Origin: Schizochytrium sp. TIO01
Taxonomy: Eukaryota > Sar > Bigyra > Thraustochytrida > Thraustochytriidae
Assembly (NCBI GenBank): GCA_004764695.1
Contig: SMSO01000035.1
Coordinates: 742,001-806,000, forward strand
Length of the DNA stretch: 64,000 nucleotides
Direction of reading: 5' to 3'
This document shows positions 45,301 to 56,244 of this stretch, piece by piece. The position numbers were made by a program, and so were the translations under genes. The notes under the pieces are model-generated. The model was not told where the DNA came from. It searched no databases and saw nothing but the letters and a program-made list of their open reading frames with translations. How positions within the stretch are numbered: position 1 is the first letter of the stretch; every line of letters begins with the position of its first letter.

Positions 45301-47193
45301 TGCAAGCCAACATGCAAATAAACAGACAATCTGAAAAGGATCCCACCTGAGTAAGCTCACCAAATTCGATGCAAAATACTTTGAGCCCTTGACGTTTTAA
45401 TTAGACCTGCAGGTATCTTGAGGTATTGATGTTGGAAGACCAAGTGATAATCCAAAACTATACTTATAGGCAGAACGGTTTGGCTTCGATTTTCATCTCA
45501 AAATTCTATCGAGTGTCTATGGCGATGAATTTAAATATCAAATATTGTCTTTAGTTGTCTCAATCAATTCATGGCTTATCTAAAATTTGCTCTAACATGC
45601 ATGCCAATGACTTCGCATGTGTACCATAATGCAACTTGTTATACCTCTATGCAGAACACAAACTGTGAAGCATTTGCAAAACGCATCCTTCGATCCATTA
45701 TAGTTCATTGTGTAGGTAAATCCATCTATCGTAAGAAGGCTTCCCAAAGTTCACATACGTCGTCAACTTTGTTTCCTTTATGATACAAGTGTTTAGAACA
45801 AATAATCGACAGTACGAGCATAACGGAATTCATTCAATAGTTTCAACGCTGCATACTGGAAAACTCATTTAAGCTTGGACTGTGCCAATCTTCCTGTCGC
45901 AGATTTGTATTCAACAATAACAGTCTTTAAGAATCTAAGATTTAAGTTGTAACAAGTTGTAACAAGACAAATCCAATATTTTAAAAAAACAAATTGGTCA
46001 GTGATTCAAAACGCTGCCCAAGTCAGAGGTAAAATGTCCTTTTGCTGCTTGTAAATATGGAATGGAGTAAGTTTAAGAACGTAAACTTTACATATCACTC
46101 CCTCCCTGTCGATCTTTGGGAAACTTGAACAGTCAAAATCGAAAATAATTAAGCAAAATGATAAAGGTCGTTAGAGAACTTGGGTGGCTTGCTATGATGC
46201 GAAATGAGATTCTCGCCTCACAGCAGCGGCTGCAACAATCTAGTTACTAGTCGTATATAATGAAACCTTATGGTATTCTTCTTCCATAAGTCCCCATTCC
46301 ATTTCCCGCTTTGGCCTCTCCCCTGCAGCTTAAGGGGGCACAAACTTCTCCATGAAAGGGAAGAGTATTTATTTGCCAAGTCGAAGTATTTCCTGTAGAA
46401 CGCCGAGGCTTTATCCTTCGCCTTGGCATGTGTTCATTCTCAGTCACCATTGTTGATAACTTATACAACTATATTCATCGCGACTCGCAATTTATAGTGC
46501 CCTCTTTCAGGCGAAGCTGTCACCCCCCACCAACCCCGAACTCTTAGTGCTCCTTCTTAGAAAGCCCTTAGCTGCAGTTCTTTCAAACTCCGAGTCACTT
46601 GTCAAATGAACAAAATCTTCGGTTCTTTTGCTTTGTTTTCGTCTCATTTCATTTGCTGGAAACGAATCGCCCCCAAGCAGCCTGCTAATTCACCTCGTCT
46701 CTGGCCATCTTTCAGATTAGCACCAAACGAAACGCCGCAAGAGCACATATATTTGATTAATAATGAATGAGTGATCGATTGAGTGATTGAAAGAGCTTGG
46801 TTGTGATCAATTGGTCGACTCGAATCGACCCTTAATCTCATCTTCTACGAAACCTGAAAGGCGAACCTAGCAGTAGCAGCCCATGCAAATGCAGTTGAAG
46901 AAAAGAGAATGGAAAAGCACCTTATAGCCAAGAAGTACCTAGGTACCTACCTAGCTACCTACCTACCTGCATAAGGGTACTGCTACGCACTGATAGCATC
47001 GTATTGTCACGAAAGAAACACTGAAGAAGCAAGCAGAAGGGAGAGAAGATTTTCTCCATTAAAAAAGTGAGTTCGATCATTGATGAAAGAAATAAATAAA
47101 ATTGAAAGAAAATGACTTATTGACAATTAAAAATCATAATAAACACACAGACAGACCCAGATAGCGCTGAGGCGTCACGCGTGCAACGCGACG
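42320..47193. other. AT-rich gene-poor region
   Basis: About 4.9 kb without a supported gene on either strand. Contains a TA repeat and a T11G14 homopolymer junction near 43,139-43,189, and CTA/GTACC-type short repeats near 46,936-46,970. Confidence 0.5.
43139..43189. repeat. (TA)n and T11-G14 homopolymer junction
   Basis: A TA run (about 43,139-43,156) followed within 10 bp by 11 T and then 14 G in a row (43,165-43,189). Confidence 0.93.
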
Positions 47194-49287
47194 ATGCTTG
47201 AGGGCACGCGTGAGGGCGTGGGCGCTTCGAGTGGGGCCAGCAGGGCTTCCCCTGGAGGCTCGCTGTCCATGGCCACTACCACCGTCCTGGGTGGAGTTTC
47301 TGGAGGCGGGTCTGGTGCGGGCTCGGGAGGCTCTGGGCTCAACAGCAGTGGCGCTAACAACAACAACAGCAGCAGCAATAACAACAGCAGTGCACAGAGC
47401 GCCACGGGAGGCAGCAGGTCTGGAAGTATCAGTACTAGCTATGGATATGAACGGAGAAGACTTCTGTCCTATACGGCTCCTTCACCAAGAACCGCGGCGG
47501 CATTTGATCGTCTAAATGACGGGATCGAATTTGATCGTGGCAATTGCTGCGCAAAATTTCAACAAAGTGCAAAACGTCGCGTTCGACGAGTGTGGCATGT
47601 TAGCAAAGTTGCCTCCATAAATTTGCTGCGTGCATGCGGATTTATGGTGGACCATATCGATGCCATTAGAGCCAGTCAGCATGATGATTACATGGAACTT
47701 GACTCGGATGAAGGAGGCCCACCCGAAGAGCCCGCTTCGGTTGTCTTCTGGCACAACCTCAAGTTAGCTCTGGCCATTGTCGCACTCATTTGCGTTACAG
47801 CATTAGAACCTGTCCTTCTCAAAGTGATGGCAGACCACACTATGGTGGACGAGCTTAGAGACTACCGCTATGTCTTGGCACAATTGCTCATGCTCACTCA
47901 CATACCACTTGCCATTGGGTCGGCCATTTGGTATGCTTGCAAGTACTCAAGACCGGCTTTGGAATCTTGTGATTTCCCCAAAACCTGGTTCGTACTCCTT
48001 GCCTTCCTGAACTCTCTTCACTTGATCATGCAGGTTGTCTCAAGTGGATCAGTGCCTGCTCCACTGACAATCCTGTTAGTGAATGCATCTATTCCTCTGA
48101 CAAAGGTGTTTGGTGCGTTGCTCACCGGGGCAATGATTGCTATCCAGTACTGGATGCCCAACCTCCCTGAGTACTGGCTTGCAGACGAAAATTCTGCAAC
48201 CGAACCGATGCTACAGCAGGTTCAACATCAACTCATGCTTGAGCAGCGTAATCGCCTCCAGCAGCAACAAGGCAGCGGCAACAATGGCTTCGGATCTTCT
48301 CTCAGACAGTCAGGGCAGCAAGGAGAAACTTCAAATTGTCAAAGTTGCGTTCGCCTCGCCTGCAAACGTGCTCTGCTCAAGTCAAAGAGGTTTATCGTCA
48401 AGCGCCCGTATGCTATTTTGTCCATGATTTTTGTAGTTGCAGGCGTCTTTCTTGGCATGTTTCCTATTATCACAGATGACGTATCTGCACTTGGAGAAAA
48501 ATCTTACTGCCATGTATACAATCACGATTGTGCATCTAGTACTATTATTTTCCTCCTCTCGGCTATTCCTGCTGCCCTCTCGGCTATTTGCGAGGAACGG
48601 ACCCTCGTACGTTATTCCCTACCCGTGGCACCTATGATGCTGCATGGCTGGCTCGTGCCCATGCAATTCCTCTTTGGAGTCATTCTCGCCCCGATTGGCC
48701 GTCATTTACAGCACCCAACTCGAAAATGGTCTAATGTTAGTATGGAAGTGCGGGGACTCGATGAAGAAGTCTCACAAGGTCTCCAGTGTATTCTTCTAGG
48801 TAAGGAAACAGGTATAGGGTATATCGGGCACGCTGATCCTGATTGGTGTAAGCCACTCCTCCCACTTTTAATCCTCTTTCTTCTCGTGAGTTTCTCTTAT
48901 CACATGCTTACCCTTTTCATCATGCGTAAAGCTACTGAACTGAGTTTGCGCATCTGCACCGCCCTCGCAATCCCCATTGGATGGTCCGCGCTCGTGGTGT
49001 ACGACTTTTATTTCCAGCCGAATGTTTCGAAGGATGTGCCTACGCAAGTGGTCATCTCGCCCTTCAATAAGGTTGCCCTGGCGTGCATTGTAATCAGCCT
49101 CTTCTTCCATAGGACGATTGCAGAGCCAGAAACAAGTTACATTCTCACGTCACCTTTTGAGGAACAGGACCGCATGACTATCGAAGCAGCTTCGGAGCGC
49201 CATCGTAGATTATTGCTTGAAGCTCGCTCTCAGCAGCAGCAGCAGCAACATCCTGACGGCCACCATCCTTCAAATGAATTTATGTAA
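47194..49287 (+). CDS. CRT-like (chloroquine-resistance-transporter-like) membrane transporter
   Basis: 697 residues with about ten membrane segments by eye: 187-207, 226-247, 264-284, 288-310, 405-425, 447-466, 478-500, 553-575, 584-604 and 624-640. That matches the 10-TM fold of the CRT-like branch of the drug/metabolite transporter superfamily. Supporting segments are PAPLTILLVNASIPLTKVFG at the end of the first half and AIPAALSAICEERTLVR with HGWLVPMQFLFGVILAPI in the second. Known relatives sit in vacuolar or plastid envelope membranes and move amino acids, small peptides or thiols. The 180-residue N-terminus is Gly/Ser/Asn-rich low complexity. The loop at about 340-400 and the C-terminus carry poly-Gln. 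The substrate is not predictable. Intronless. Confidence 0.75.
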   Translation: MLEGTREGVGASSGASRASPGGSLSMATTTVLGGVSGGGSGAGSGGSGLNSSGANNNNSSSNNNSSAQSATGGSRSGSISTSYGYERRRLLSYTAPSPRTAAAFDRLNDGIEFDRGNCCAKFQQSAKRRVRRVWHVSKVASINLLRACGFMVDHIDAIRASQHDDYMELDSDEGGPPEEPASVVFWHNLKLALAIVALICVTALEPVLLKVMADHTMVDELRDYRYVLAQLLMLTHIPLAIGSAIWYACKYSRPALESCDFPKTWFVLLAFLNSLHLIMQVVSSGSVPAPLTILLVNASIPLTKVFGALLTGAMIAIQYWMPNLPEYWLADENSATEPMLQQVQHQLMLEQRNRLQQQQGSGNNGFGSSLRQSGQQGETSNCQSCVRLACKRALLKSKRFIVKRPYAILSMIFVVAGVFLGMFPIITDDVSALGEKSYCHVYNHDCASSTIIFLLSAIPAALSAICEERTLVRYSLPVAPMMLHGWLVPMQFLFGVILAPIGRHLQHPTRKWSNVSMEVRGLDEEVSQGLQCILLGKETGIGYIGHADPDWCKPLLPLLILFLLVSFSYHMLTLFIMRKATELSLRICTALAIPIGWSALVVYDFYFQPNVSKDVPTQVVISPFNKVALACIVISLFFHRTIAEPETSYILTSPFEEQDRMTIEAASERHRRLLLEARSQQQQQQHPDGHHPSNEFM

Positions 49288-49630
49288 ATGATTGATTAGA
49301 CTTTTTCTGCATACCATTCTAATACTTCTCGATATATGTTTTTTCCAAAACAGTCATACGTCTGTCATGTCATTTAGTAAAGCAGTCCATCCCTTCACTC
49401 CCTTCACCAGCTCTTGTTTCTCAGATCTGCCAGCATCACAAATATGAGTTAATCAGACAAAAAAACTGAAGTTCGAGATTCAATTAGGTCAGACAGGCCC
49501 AGACTTAGATCTTCTTTACGGAGAGTAGAATATCAGCTCTGGGTGGCTTGACGTTTTCAGATAAATTACAACATTAAGTCAATTTCATACAATACGTATG
49601 ATGTATTGAGAACATAATACGATAGAATCA
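49288..49630. other. Convergent 3' region
   Basis: 343 bp between two convergent stops. Nothing beyond likely 3' UTRs. Confidence 0.7.
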
Positions 49631-52600
49631 TTATTCATCGTCGTTATCACAGTTGACGTCTTCACTTTGTTTTTGTTTTTTACTTGCCTGAACAAGCGAA
49701 TGGGCCATCTCAGCCTGTCGTTTAAACATTTGACGTTGGTTGTTGTATTTTTGAGCGATTGTCCGATCGTCGGGATAAAAAGCTGGCTTGTTTTCCCCTA
49801 GTGCAGCCCATTCTTGTTCATCTGCACCCCAAACAGCATGGAAATGAGCTAAAGCTCTTGCTTTATCCATACCCTTTGCGATTGCCTCATTAATTGTATC
49901 AACATAACGCTTATCCATGCGTCTTTGGCGAACACGCTTATTCTCAGAAGCCTTTGTTGCGCTCGAACCTGCAATCGAAGGCGAAACTAGGCTTGGAGAC
50001 TTCTTGATTGGTAAGGAAAGTTCTTCAGATAGGGAAGATGAGAGTCGAATGGTATCATTTGTGCTAGGAACAGAAGTTGATGCATGCGTGTCAGGAGGCA
50101 TTGGTGGGGCCATCATATCATTATTATATTTGTTTTCGTTACGCATTTGTGCCAAACGCTGGATCTCATTGTTGATATCACTCGAGCTAGGCAAGTCCAT
50201 CCTAAATGGATAACGTGCTTCAAGCTCTTCAAAAATAGCCTGCGCTGCCTTATAAGGATCATCCTTTTCTTCTTGTCCAGCTCCTTCACCACTTTCCAAA
50301 CTCTGGAGTATATGTTTTGTAAAGGGATCCAGGCTTATTCCAAATGGCTTGCTTGGGTCATCATAAAACAAGGAATTTCGTGGATCTGACACACTTTGTC
50401 GAGCCCATCCAGGAGGGTACAAATCTGTCAGGTTGAAGTTCTCTGTATCTTGGTACTCAGGCTGATCTGGCGAGTAGATGTTGTCGCGGACGCGAAAGGC
50501 CAGTGGTCCATCAGCCCGGAACTTCTCCTCAACTCGCGGAAGGACGTAACCAGCAAGACTCGAGCGTTCTGGACCAATCTCCACAGGGCTTGCTTCATCA
50601 TGCGCACCTAGGTTATTGTCAAGTTCCAAATCGATCATACTATGCACAGGGTGTCCAGTAACGCTTGTACATGATATGATCAAGGCCTTTTCAAGTCTGC
50701 TTAAGCCTGCGTTCTCGTCCAAAGGTGCGTTTGGAGATATTGAACTAATGAGGCAAGAAGGATCATTGCTTCTCGAATTGCTTGGGTGATTGGGAGATAG
50801 TGGAGAGGCAGAGTTAACTGCCGAAGACTCAGGAAAGGTTGTACTTTCCGCAATACTTGAGAAGTCATAATCCTGTTTCCAACGTTTCAGATAAACAAAA
50901 GGTGTACTTCTAACTACTTTTGCACCGAAAAACATTTGAATCTCCCCAGAATCGAGCGCAGGGTCTGACGATTCCACAACGTTTCGGTTAATCATCTCTT
51001 CTCTACCAAGCAAAGTAGAATCAGAAGCCATCTCATTGCCGAATAAACTTTGAGTGATTTCATCTTCCAGTCTACCTTCTTCCCCATCTTCAGAAGCATC
51101 AGATGATAATTGGGAAAACTCTTGACGTGCTAGATTAAACACCCACTCGGATTGCAAGGATGAGCGAGAGTAGCGGCGTGCACGAATAACTGTTTCAAAA
51201 TCATATGTAGAGTTTATCTCCGGTTCCTGTCGTTGAGGTCCATGTTGATGTTGGGGCTGACGTGGTGGTCGACGTCGTTGCACATTATCATTAAATGTAT
51301 TGTCAAACTGGTATTCTACATCATAGTAGCGTTGGTACGGAGGCAGACGGGCAATTAGCGAACTACACATTGTAAAAAAGCTGTTGAGTTTTTCCTTATT
51401 AATGTGTAAGAGCTGGCACGAGGAGTTATTTGAAGTAGCCTGCTGGCTTAGAGCAGCGTATACCTGTTCTGGAGATACGCTTTCACATTTTCCACCTGCA
51501 AGATAGGTCTCAACAATTTGGCTCGCTTGTGCAACGTGCAAACCCAAGACCCCAGTCAGGCAAGATACTTCAGACGTAATATGCCGATGGATGTTGAGAC
51601 CAACATGCCGTGCAAGAAGAGGCAATGCTGCTGCAAAAGACCGAGAGTTGTATGCCACAGAACAATTCGTTTGAAGAATGATGTTTTGTACTGATGGAAA
51701 GTCACGTTTCAACTGAGTGAAGAGGGCCTCCAGCAAAATAATGCCAGCACTTTCATCCTTTTCAACAGTATCCCGAACAATTTGATCACAAAATACAGCC
51801 TGCCGATCGGCCTTGAATGTCAATGGATTATATTGATACCATATCAACATACATGCATGCCAGCATATTGAGCGTCTACTCGGTTCATTCTTATGCAGCC
51901 TTGCACCAGGCGTAAAATTTTGCTTAAAACCAGCTACAATAATTACATCTTTTGGTGCCGTATTCCGCTCATTCTCACATTGATGTTTCATTTCTTGATG
52001 CAAGTCCAGCAAGGCAACTTGCTGGTTAGCTGTGCGAATCTTATGAGCCATATATGCTTGAGTATTACCATGAAGAACTTCAACTTGCTTAAGCAAAGAC
52101 TCTGTAGATACGTCTTCGTGAACTATCAGTGTAGTCCTTACATGATCTTTGAGTTTGCTAAAAAAGTAAGGGACAAGCCGGCATGCATTGCAGCGAGCTT
52201 GGTTGCGTAAAGCGTGTTCCTTTGAAATATTTAGCCCGTAGCTGAGGCTATGCGAGTGTTCCACATCCCCACTTTCCTTCACAGCGTGTTGAATGTACTG
52301 ATTCTCGAGAAAGTTGGCAAGGACTGCTTTCATGCGAAGCATATATTTTTGTTCTTGAGGGTTAGCGATAAATTGAATAATCATTCGCTCAGCACGATGG
52401 AGATTTTCATGAACCAATTTGACGGTAGCCAAGTCTGTTTGGGAGAGGAGAAGCTCTTGGCCAGTAGTCAACATGCTTATAAGCTCGAAAATTGTTGAGC
52501 GAGAAAGTTTTGGCATATCCTGCCCAACGTCTGCCACTGCATATTGCTGGTACATGTGCGTTTTAGACACATTCCGCACAAATGCGGGGACCTTTGCTTC

Positions 52601-53671
52601 TTGAAAACCATTAAGTGGCACCTTTCGCCAACCCCATGTCAAAGGACCAACATATTGCTCACTCAATATAAAGCTTACGGCTGCATCAATTTGCGCAGGA
52701 TTAAAACGAGCTCTCGTGTGTTTCGTTGATGCGAGGCTATGTCCTTGCAAAAGTTCATCAAAATCATGTCGCGCAGCGGTAAATGTGTTGGAACAGATCG
52801 AGAGCTTAGACGCAGCAGGTAGAGCGTCCTTGATAGCAGCTCTGGGGTATGCGCTGCAAAGCGCTGCGCGGAGAACGCGAAGCTCGACGCTACCTCGTGG
52901 GGCTGCAAGCATGGCACGGACCATGTTGTCCAAGTTCTTGTCTGCCATCGCAGGCGTAGGTTGATGCGTTTTCTTTGCTGCTTTGTCAATGACAGCAGCC
53001 AAGAGGGCATCGGGATCACCAGGGTATACGATCTCCACTATTCTGAGAAGTCCACGAACTACAGCTTGAAGGGCAGTAGATCTTTGTGGGGGAGGGAGGT
53101 CGTTGAATTTGGTCTCGCCTTCTCGTTTTGCGCGTGACGGCATATTGCGCAAATTCGATTCATTCCAGCCAAATACATTCCACAAATCTCGTGGTGAAGG
53201 ATCTGATTCTGACGCAAGAGTGTTAAAGGCACTAACTATTCCTGACGTTGACGAAGATGTGGTTGCTGTCACCCCTCCCGTGGTCGACATCGTTGTTGTT
53301 ACTGTCGCCGGTATTCCTGAAGCTCGAATGCCGTCGTCTTGGTTTTGCAGCTGTTCATCTTGCAAATCATTTTGCAATCCAGAGAATCCTGATCGTCGCC
53401 GAGACGTTGATGTTTCCTGTCCATGTATTGTCGCTTTTGGTAGCATCGATGTGGATTTAGTGCCACGTTTTCCAACGCCGCGAGGGCCTTGTTGTCTCCG
53501 GCTGAGCTTAAAGTCTACAGAGAGTCCATCGTGATCGCACCCGCACCTCGAACAGCGGTCACACACCTCGCAGCGCCGCGCCTTGCAGCCACACTGCAGC
53601 GGGTCTGGCATCAAGGTATTAACCTTTTCTGTCCAGGAGCGGCACGCACGCACAGAATCGATCGCTTTCAA
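49631..53671 (-). CDS. Large Cys-cluster protein with degenerate RNase H-like region
   Basis: 1346 residues in one uninterrupted frame. The N-terminus has a tight cysteine cluster (C27, C29, C34, C37, C40, C43, C45; QCGCKARRCEVCDRCSRCGC), likely zinc-binding. Residues about 180-560 are helical with no family I recognise. Residues about 620-760 resemble an RNase H-fold (DDE-type) domain of transposon-derived proteins: VFCDQIVRDTVEKDESAGII, then NIILQTNCSVAYNS, then RHITSEVSCLTG. Where such domains usually show D-N-A after the beta strand there is T-N-C, and the following Cys/Asp-rich motif is lost, so catalysis is unlikely. The C-terminal 500 residues are Ser/acidic-rich, ending in a basic coiled segment. 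I infer a domesticated transposase-like or chromatin-type protein; the family remains unproven. Confidence 0.6.
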   Translation of the reverse strand: MKAIDSVRACRSWTEKVNTLMPDPLQCGCKARRCEVCDRCSRCGCDHDGLSVDFKLSRRQQGPRGVGKRGTKSTSMLPKATIHGQETSTSRRRSGFSGLQNDLQDEQLQNQDDGIRASGIPATVTTTMSTTGGVTATTSSSTSGIVSAFNTLASESDPSPRDLWNVFGWNESNLRNMPSRAKREGETKFNDLPPPQRSTALQAVVRGLLRIVEIVYPGDPDALLAAVIDKAAKKTHQPTPAMADKNLDNMVRAMLAAPRGSVELRVLRAALCSAYPRAAIKDALPAASKLSICSNTFTAARHDFDELLQGHSLASTKHTRARFNPAQIDAAVSFILSEQYVGPLTWGWRKVPLNGFQEAKVPAFVRNVSKTHMYQQYAVADVGQDMPKLSRSTIFELISMLTTGQELLLSQTDLATVKLVHENLHRAERMIIQFIANPQEQKYMLRMKAVLANFLENQYIQHAVKESGDVEHSHSLSYGLNISKEHALRNQARCNACRLVPYFFSKLKDHVRTTLIVHEDVSTESLLKQVEVLHGNTQAYMAHKIRTANQQVALLDLHQEMKHQCENERNTAPKDVIIVAGFKQNFTPGARLHKNEPSRRSICWHACMLIWYQYNPLTFKADRQAVFCDQIVRDTVEKDESAGIILLEALFTQLKRDFPSVQNIILQTNCSVAYNSRSFAAALPLLARHVGLNIHRHITSEVSCLTGVLGLHVAQASQIVETYLAGGKCESVSPEQVYAALSQQATSNNSSCQLLHINKEKLNSFFTMCSSLIARLPPYQRYYDVEYQFDNTFNDNVQRRRPPRQPQHQHGPQRQEPEINSTYDFETVIRARRYSRSSLQSEWVFNLARQEFSQLSSDASEDGEEGRLEDEITQSLFGNEMASDSTLLGREEMINRNVVESSDPALDSGEIQMFFGAKVVRSTPFVYLKRWKQDYDFSSIAESTTFPESSAVNSASPLSPNHPSNSRSNDPSCLISSISPNAPLDENAGLSRLEKALIISCTSVTGHPVHSMIDLELDNNLGAHDEASPVEIGPERSSLAGYVLPRVEEKFRADGPLAFRVRDNIYSPDQPEYQDTENFNLTDLYPPGWARQSVSDPRNSLFYDDPSKPFGISLDPFTKHILQSLESGEGAGQEEKDDPYKAAQAIFEELEARYPFRMDLPSSSDINNEIQRLAQMRNENKYNNDMMAPPMPPDTHASTSVPSTNDTIRLSSSLSEELSLPIKKSPSLVSPSIAGSSATKASENKRVRQRRMDKRYVDTINEAIAKGMDKARALAHFHAVWGADEQEWAALGENKPAFYPDDRTIAQKYNNQRQMFKRQAEMAHSLVQASKKQKQSEDVNCDNDDE

Positions 53672-54166
53672 ATGCTGCGATTTAGAGTTTAAATAGGTGT
53701 TGCGTTGCGAACATTATGAAAAGGGTAAATACCACTAGTGTCTCATAAGGATCGCATAGGCGGAACTCGGTAGTTGGGCACTCACCACAATTGAGGAAGT
53801 AATTCAGAAGAGTCACCAGCAGCCGCACGAAGAGAATCGCACTCCTTTAGCTGCGAATAGGTTCTATTCTCTTCAGCACTTCACTCGACTCCATATTTGC
53901 AAGCTATTGATTTTAACGGTGGATGCCATGGAAAGTTGAACAAGAAAACAAAGTGAACTTGAACTCAAGATAGTTCTGCATTCGCGAGTGTGTGCGAGCC
54001 TCTTGGGGAAGATGAATTCTCGCAGAGAATAAAGTTTAAGGGTAGGATCTCGAGGGTGCGAAAAAAGAGAGCTATATTGCAAAGAAAGGATATTTTTTGT
54101 GTGTAGGTTACGTAGAGTTGCAATTCAAGGGGTTTTATAAAGAGATTAAGGAGAAAGATAGAAGGT
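53672..54166. other. Intergenic, tandem minus-strand genes
   Basis: Promoter of the 1346-residue protein and 3' region of the RS protein. No gene is supported; a 69-codon minus-strand open frame (53,873-54,082) has no family features. Confidence 0.6.
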
Positions 54167-55411
54167 TTATAAGGCAGAAGCCTGGGTTTCTTCGTTCTCT
54201 GAAGATGTTTTGAGTTCTTTGATCACGGAAATCTCGGCTTGGCTGGTGCGAGCAGGTGGGTCAGCAGCGTCAATGTCAGGAACAACTTCTCCTGCGGATG
54301 CAGTTTTGTCTCCTTCTGGAGTCTTCTTTTCATCTTTCAAGGAGTCAGCGTTTTGAGCATCAACGGGTTCGACTTTCCCCTTTTGGATAACTGGTTTGAG
54401 TTCTTCCTTAGTAGATGATTCTTCATCAACTTTTGATGCTTGCTCAGTGTTAGATTCTTGCACGGTATTTTCTTCTTGCATAATCTTTGTCGTTAGGTCC
54501 TTGTTCTGTTTCTCAGAACCAGTGGATTCATCCCTGCGATCTTCATCTCCTGGTCGTTGATCCCTTCGTGAGCCCCTCTTATCTCTATGATCACGTTTGT
54601 GACGATCATCTTTGCTCCTGCTGCTGCGTTTCTTGTGACGTCGGTAATCATCTTCTGAGTCTTCGCTTCCTGAGTCCCTCCGTTCCTTTCGATGTTGTAC
54701 ATCCTTTCTCCTGCTTCTGCGTTTCTTATCATGCCGGTTGCCATCTTCAGAGTCTTCGCTCTCAGAATCACTATGTCTTCTTCTGTTGGATCTAGAGGAC
54801 CGGCGGCTCTTTTTGTGTTTACGCTCACTTCGACGGCGTTTGGATTGTCGACGACTGTCACTATCACTCTCATCGCGGCTGTCGGTATCGCTATCACTGC
54901 TACTGTCATCACTGCTACTACCGTCACTACTGTGGCTACTGTCGTCTTCGTCATCTCGGCGCCTCCTGCTGCTGCTTCGGTGATGTTTGCTGCGTTTCTT
55001 ACTGTGTTTCTTTCGGGAGCTTCCCCTATCGCGTTTGCGTTTTTTGGAGGATGACGAGCTAGAAGATGATGCCCCCTTACTCTTCTTCTTAATTTCCCTG
55101 TTCATTCTGCGGAGTTTTTTTTCTCGATCTGCGTCAAGTTTGCGTCGGTACTCCTCCATGGCGGCTTCTGTATCGTGGCCTAATTTGTCCATGTGCTGCT
55201 GCTTGAATTCTTCCCAGTCAGGTCGCGACGTGTCGGTGATGCGATCATTGATGGTTGACATTTCACGGCCAAGTTTTAAGAGCAATGGGTCCACAGCTTC
55301 ACCGCGTGCCTGTTGTGCTAAGAGCACTGATTGAAGGCTCAACTGCGTCGATTGTTTCTTGAACTTGGACGAATCGTCCGGCATCTGTGGACCAAACTCC
55401 ATCTTGCCCAT
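54167..55411 (-). CDS. FAM133-like RS-domain protein
   Basis: 414 residues. Residues 1-105 carry the only conserved-looking block: RPDWEEFKQQHMDKL followed by EEYRRKLDADREKKLRR. This matches the pattern RPTWEEVK...F...+..R+KLL of FAM133-type proteins. Residues about 110-305 are a dense Arg/Ser/Lys/Asp region (RS domain) with repeated S-E-D-S-E-D-blocks. The C-terminal 100 residues are acidic and disordered. RS proteins of this kind are usually nuclear and tied to splicing; that role is inference. The complementary strand is fully open over the RS region because of codon composition and should be ignored. Intronless. Divergent from Rpn13. Confidence 0.7.
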   Translation of the reverse strand: MGKMEFGPQMPDDSSKFKKQSTQLSLQSVLLAQQARGEAVDPLLLKLGREMSTINDRITDTSRPDWEEFKQQHMDKLGHDTEAAMEEYRRKLDADREKKLRRMNREIKKKSKGASSSSSSSSKKRKRDRGSSRKKHSKKRSKHHRSSSRRRRDDEDDSSHSSDGSSSDDSSSDSDTDSRDESDSDSRRQSKRRRSERKHKKSRRSSRSNRRRHSDSESEDSEDGNRHDKKRRSRRKDVQHRKERRDSGSEDSEDDYRRHKKRSSRSKDDRHKRDHRDKRGSRRDQRPGDEDRRDESTGSEKQNKDLTTKIMQEENTVQESNTEQASKVDEESSTKEELKPVIQKGKVEPVDAQNADSLKDEKKTPEGDKTASAGEVVPDIDAADPPARTSQAEISVIKELKTSSENEETQASAL

Positions 55412-56244
55412 TTTGCCTTAGGTGCGACCTTCTAGCACTCTTAAGGAAGACCCTCGGTTAAGTACGCTCAACCTTCGATCAGCAACACCACCCAGTTGGT
55501 GTCGTGTTCTCCTGCTATGGCCTCGCGGTTTGGAGCTCTCCAGCACCTGACCTGCTCTGGACCAATGTGTTTGCTCCTCAGTTAACGAGAGCGCTTCTTA
55601 TTCTGCACTTGTGATTCCCACTCTCCACTTACAGTTTTAATTGTTAGATTGTATTTACAGTATAACTCACTGTAGCTTCTCAGGGTGTACTTGTTCCCCA
55701 GAGTGTTCTACTTGCAGTCTGGGGGCGTGCTCGTATAGTCTACTTATTTTGCGAATAGTTCACTTGTGGGAGGCAATAATTCATTGTAGCTATTGTACTG
55801 CGCCATTGTAAAGGCTATACTTTACTTGTAGAACCCTTCTTGAGCGAGGGAAGCTTCGTTAGCACGGTAGCTATTGAAGTAAGAAGTGAACTCAACGATC
55901 CATTGAGGCTTTCAAAACCTGTGCTGCGGCAGCCTCAACGCCCCGCCTGGTCAATTGTAGCTTCGAATATCTGTTTGCGCGTGCTGCTGGTTCGCAGCTC
56001 TGCTTTCCTAGACAGAAGCCCGACCGTATCGACTCGGAGTTCGTTGCTCAGGTCGAGATTGTGCAACGTTGAATTCTCCTGGACCATCTGAGATATTCTG
56101 CAAATTAATTTCTGCAACTGCAGGTGATTCTTGGAATTGTAGAGCTTGTTGAGCGGATTTCAAGGTTTCCAGCACTCTTTGTTTTTCAGAACCTTTCAAG
56201 CACGAAGCAGCAGTAGCAGCAGCAATAGCATCGAAGGAAGAAAA
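55412..56244. promoter_or_regulatory. Divergent promoter region, FAM133-like / Rpn13
   Basis: 833 bp between two divergent start codons, so it must hold both promoters and 5' UTRs. Short TTGTAG/TGTAGC motifs recur (for example near 55,671, 55,786 and 55,829). No gene is supported. Confidence 0.5.

Noticed and set aside
54487-55334. Several plus-strand open frames opposite the RS protein
   Set aside because: Antisense shadows created by the Arg/Ser/Asp codon composition of the minus-strand gene.
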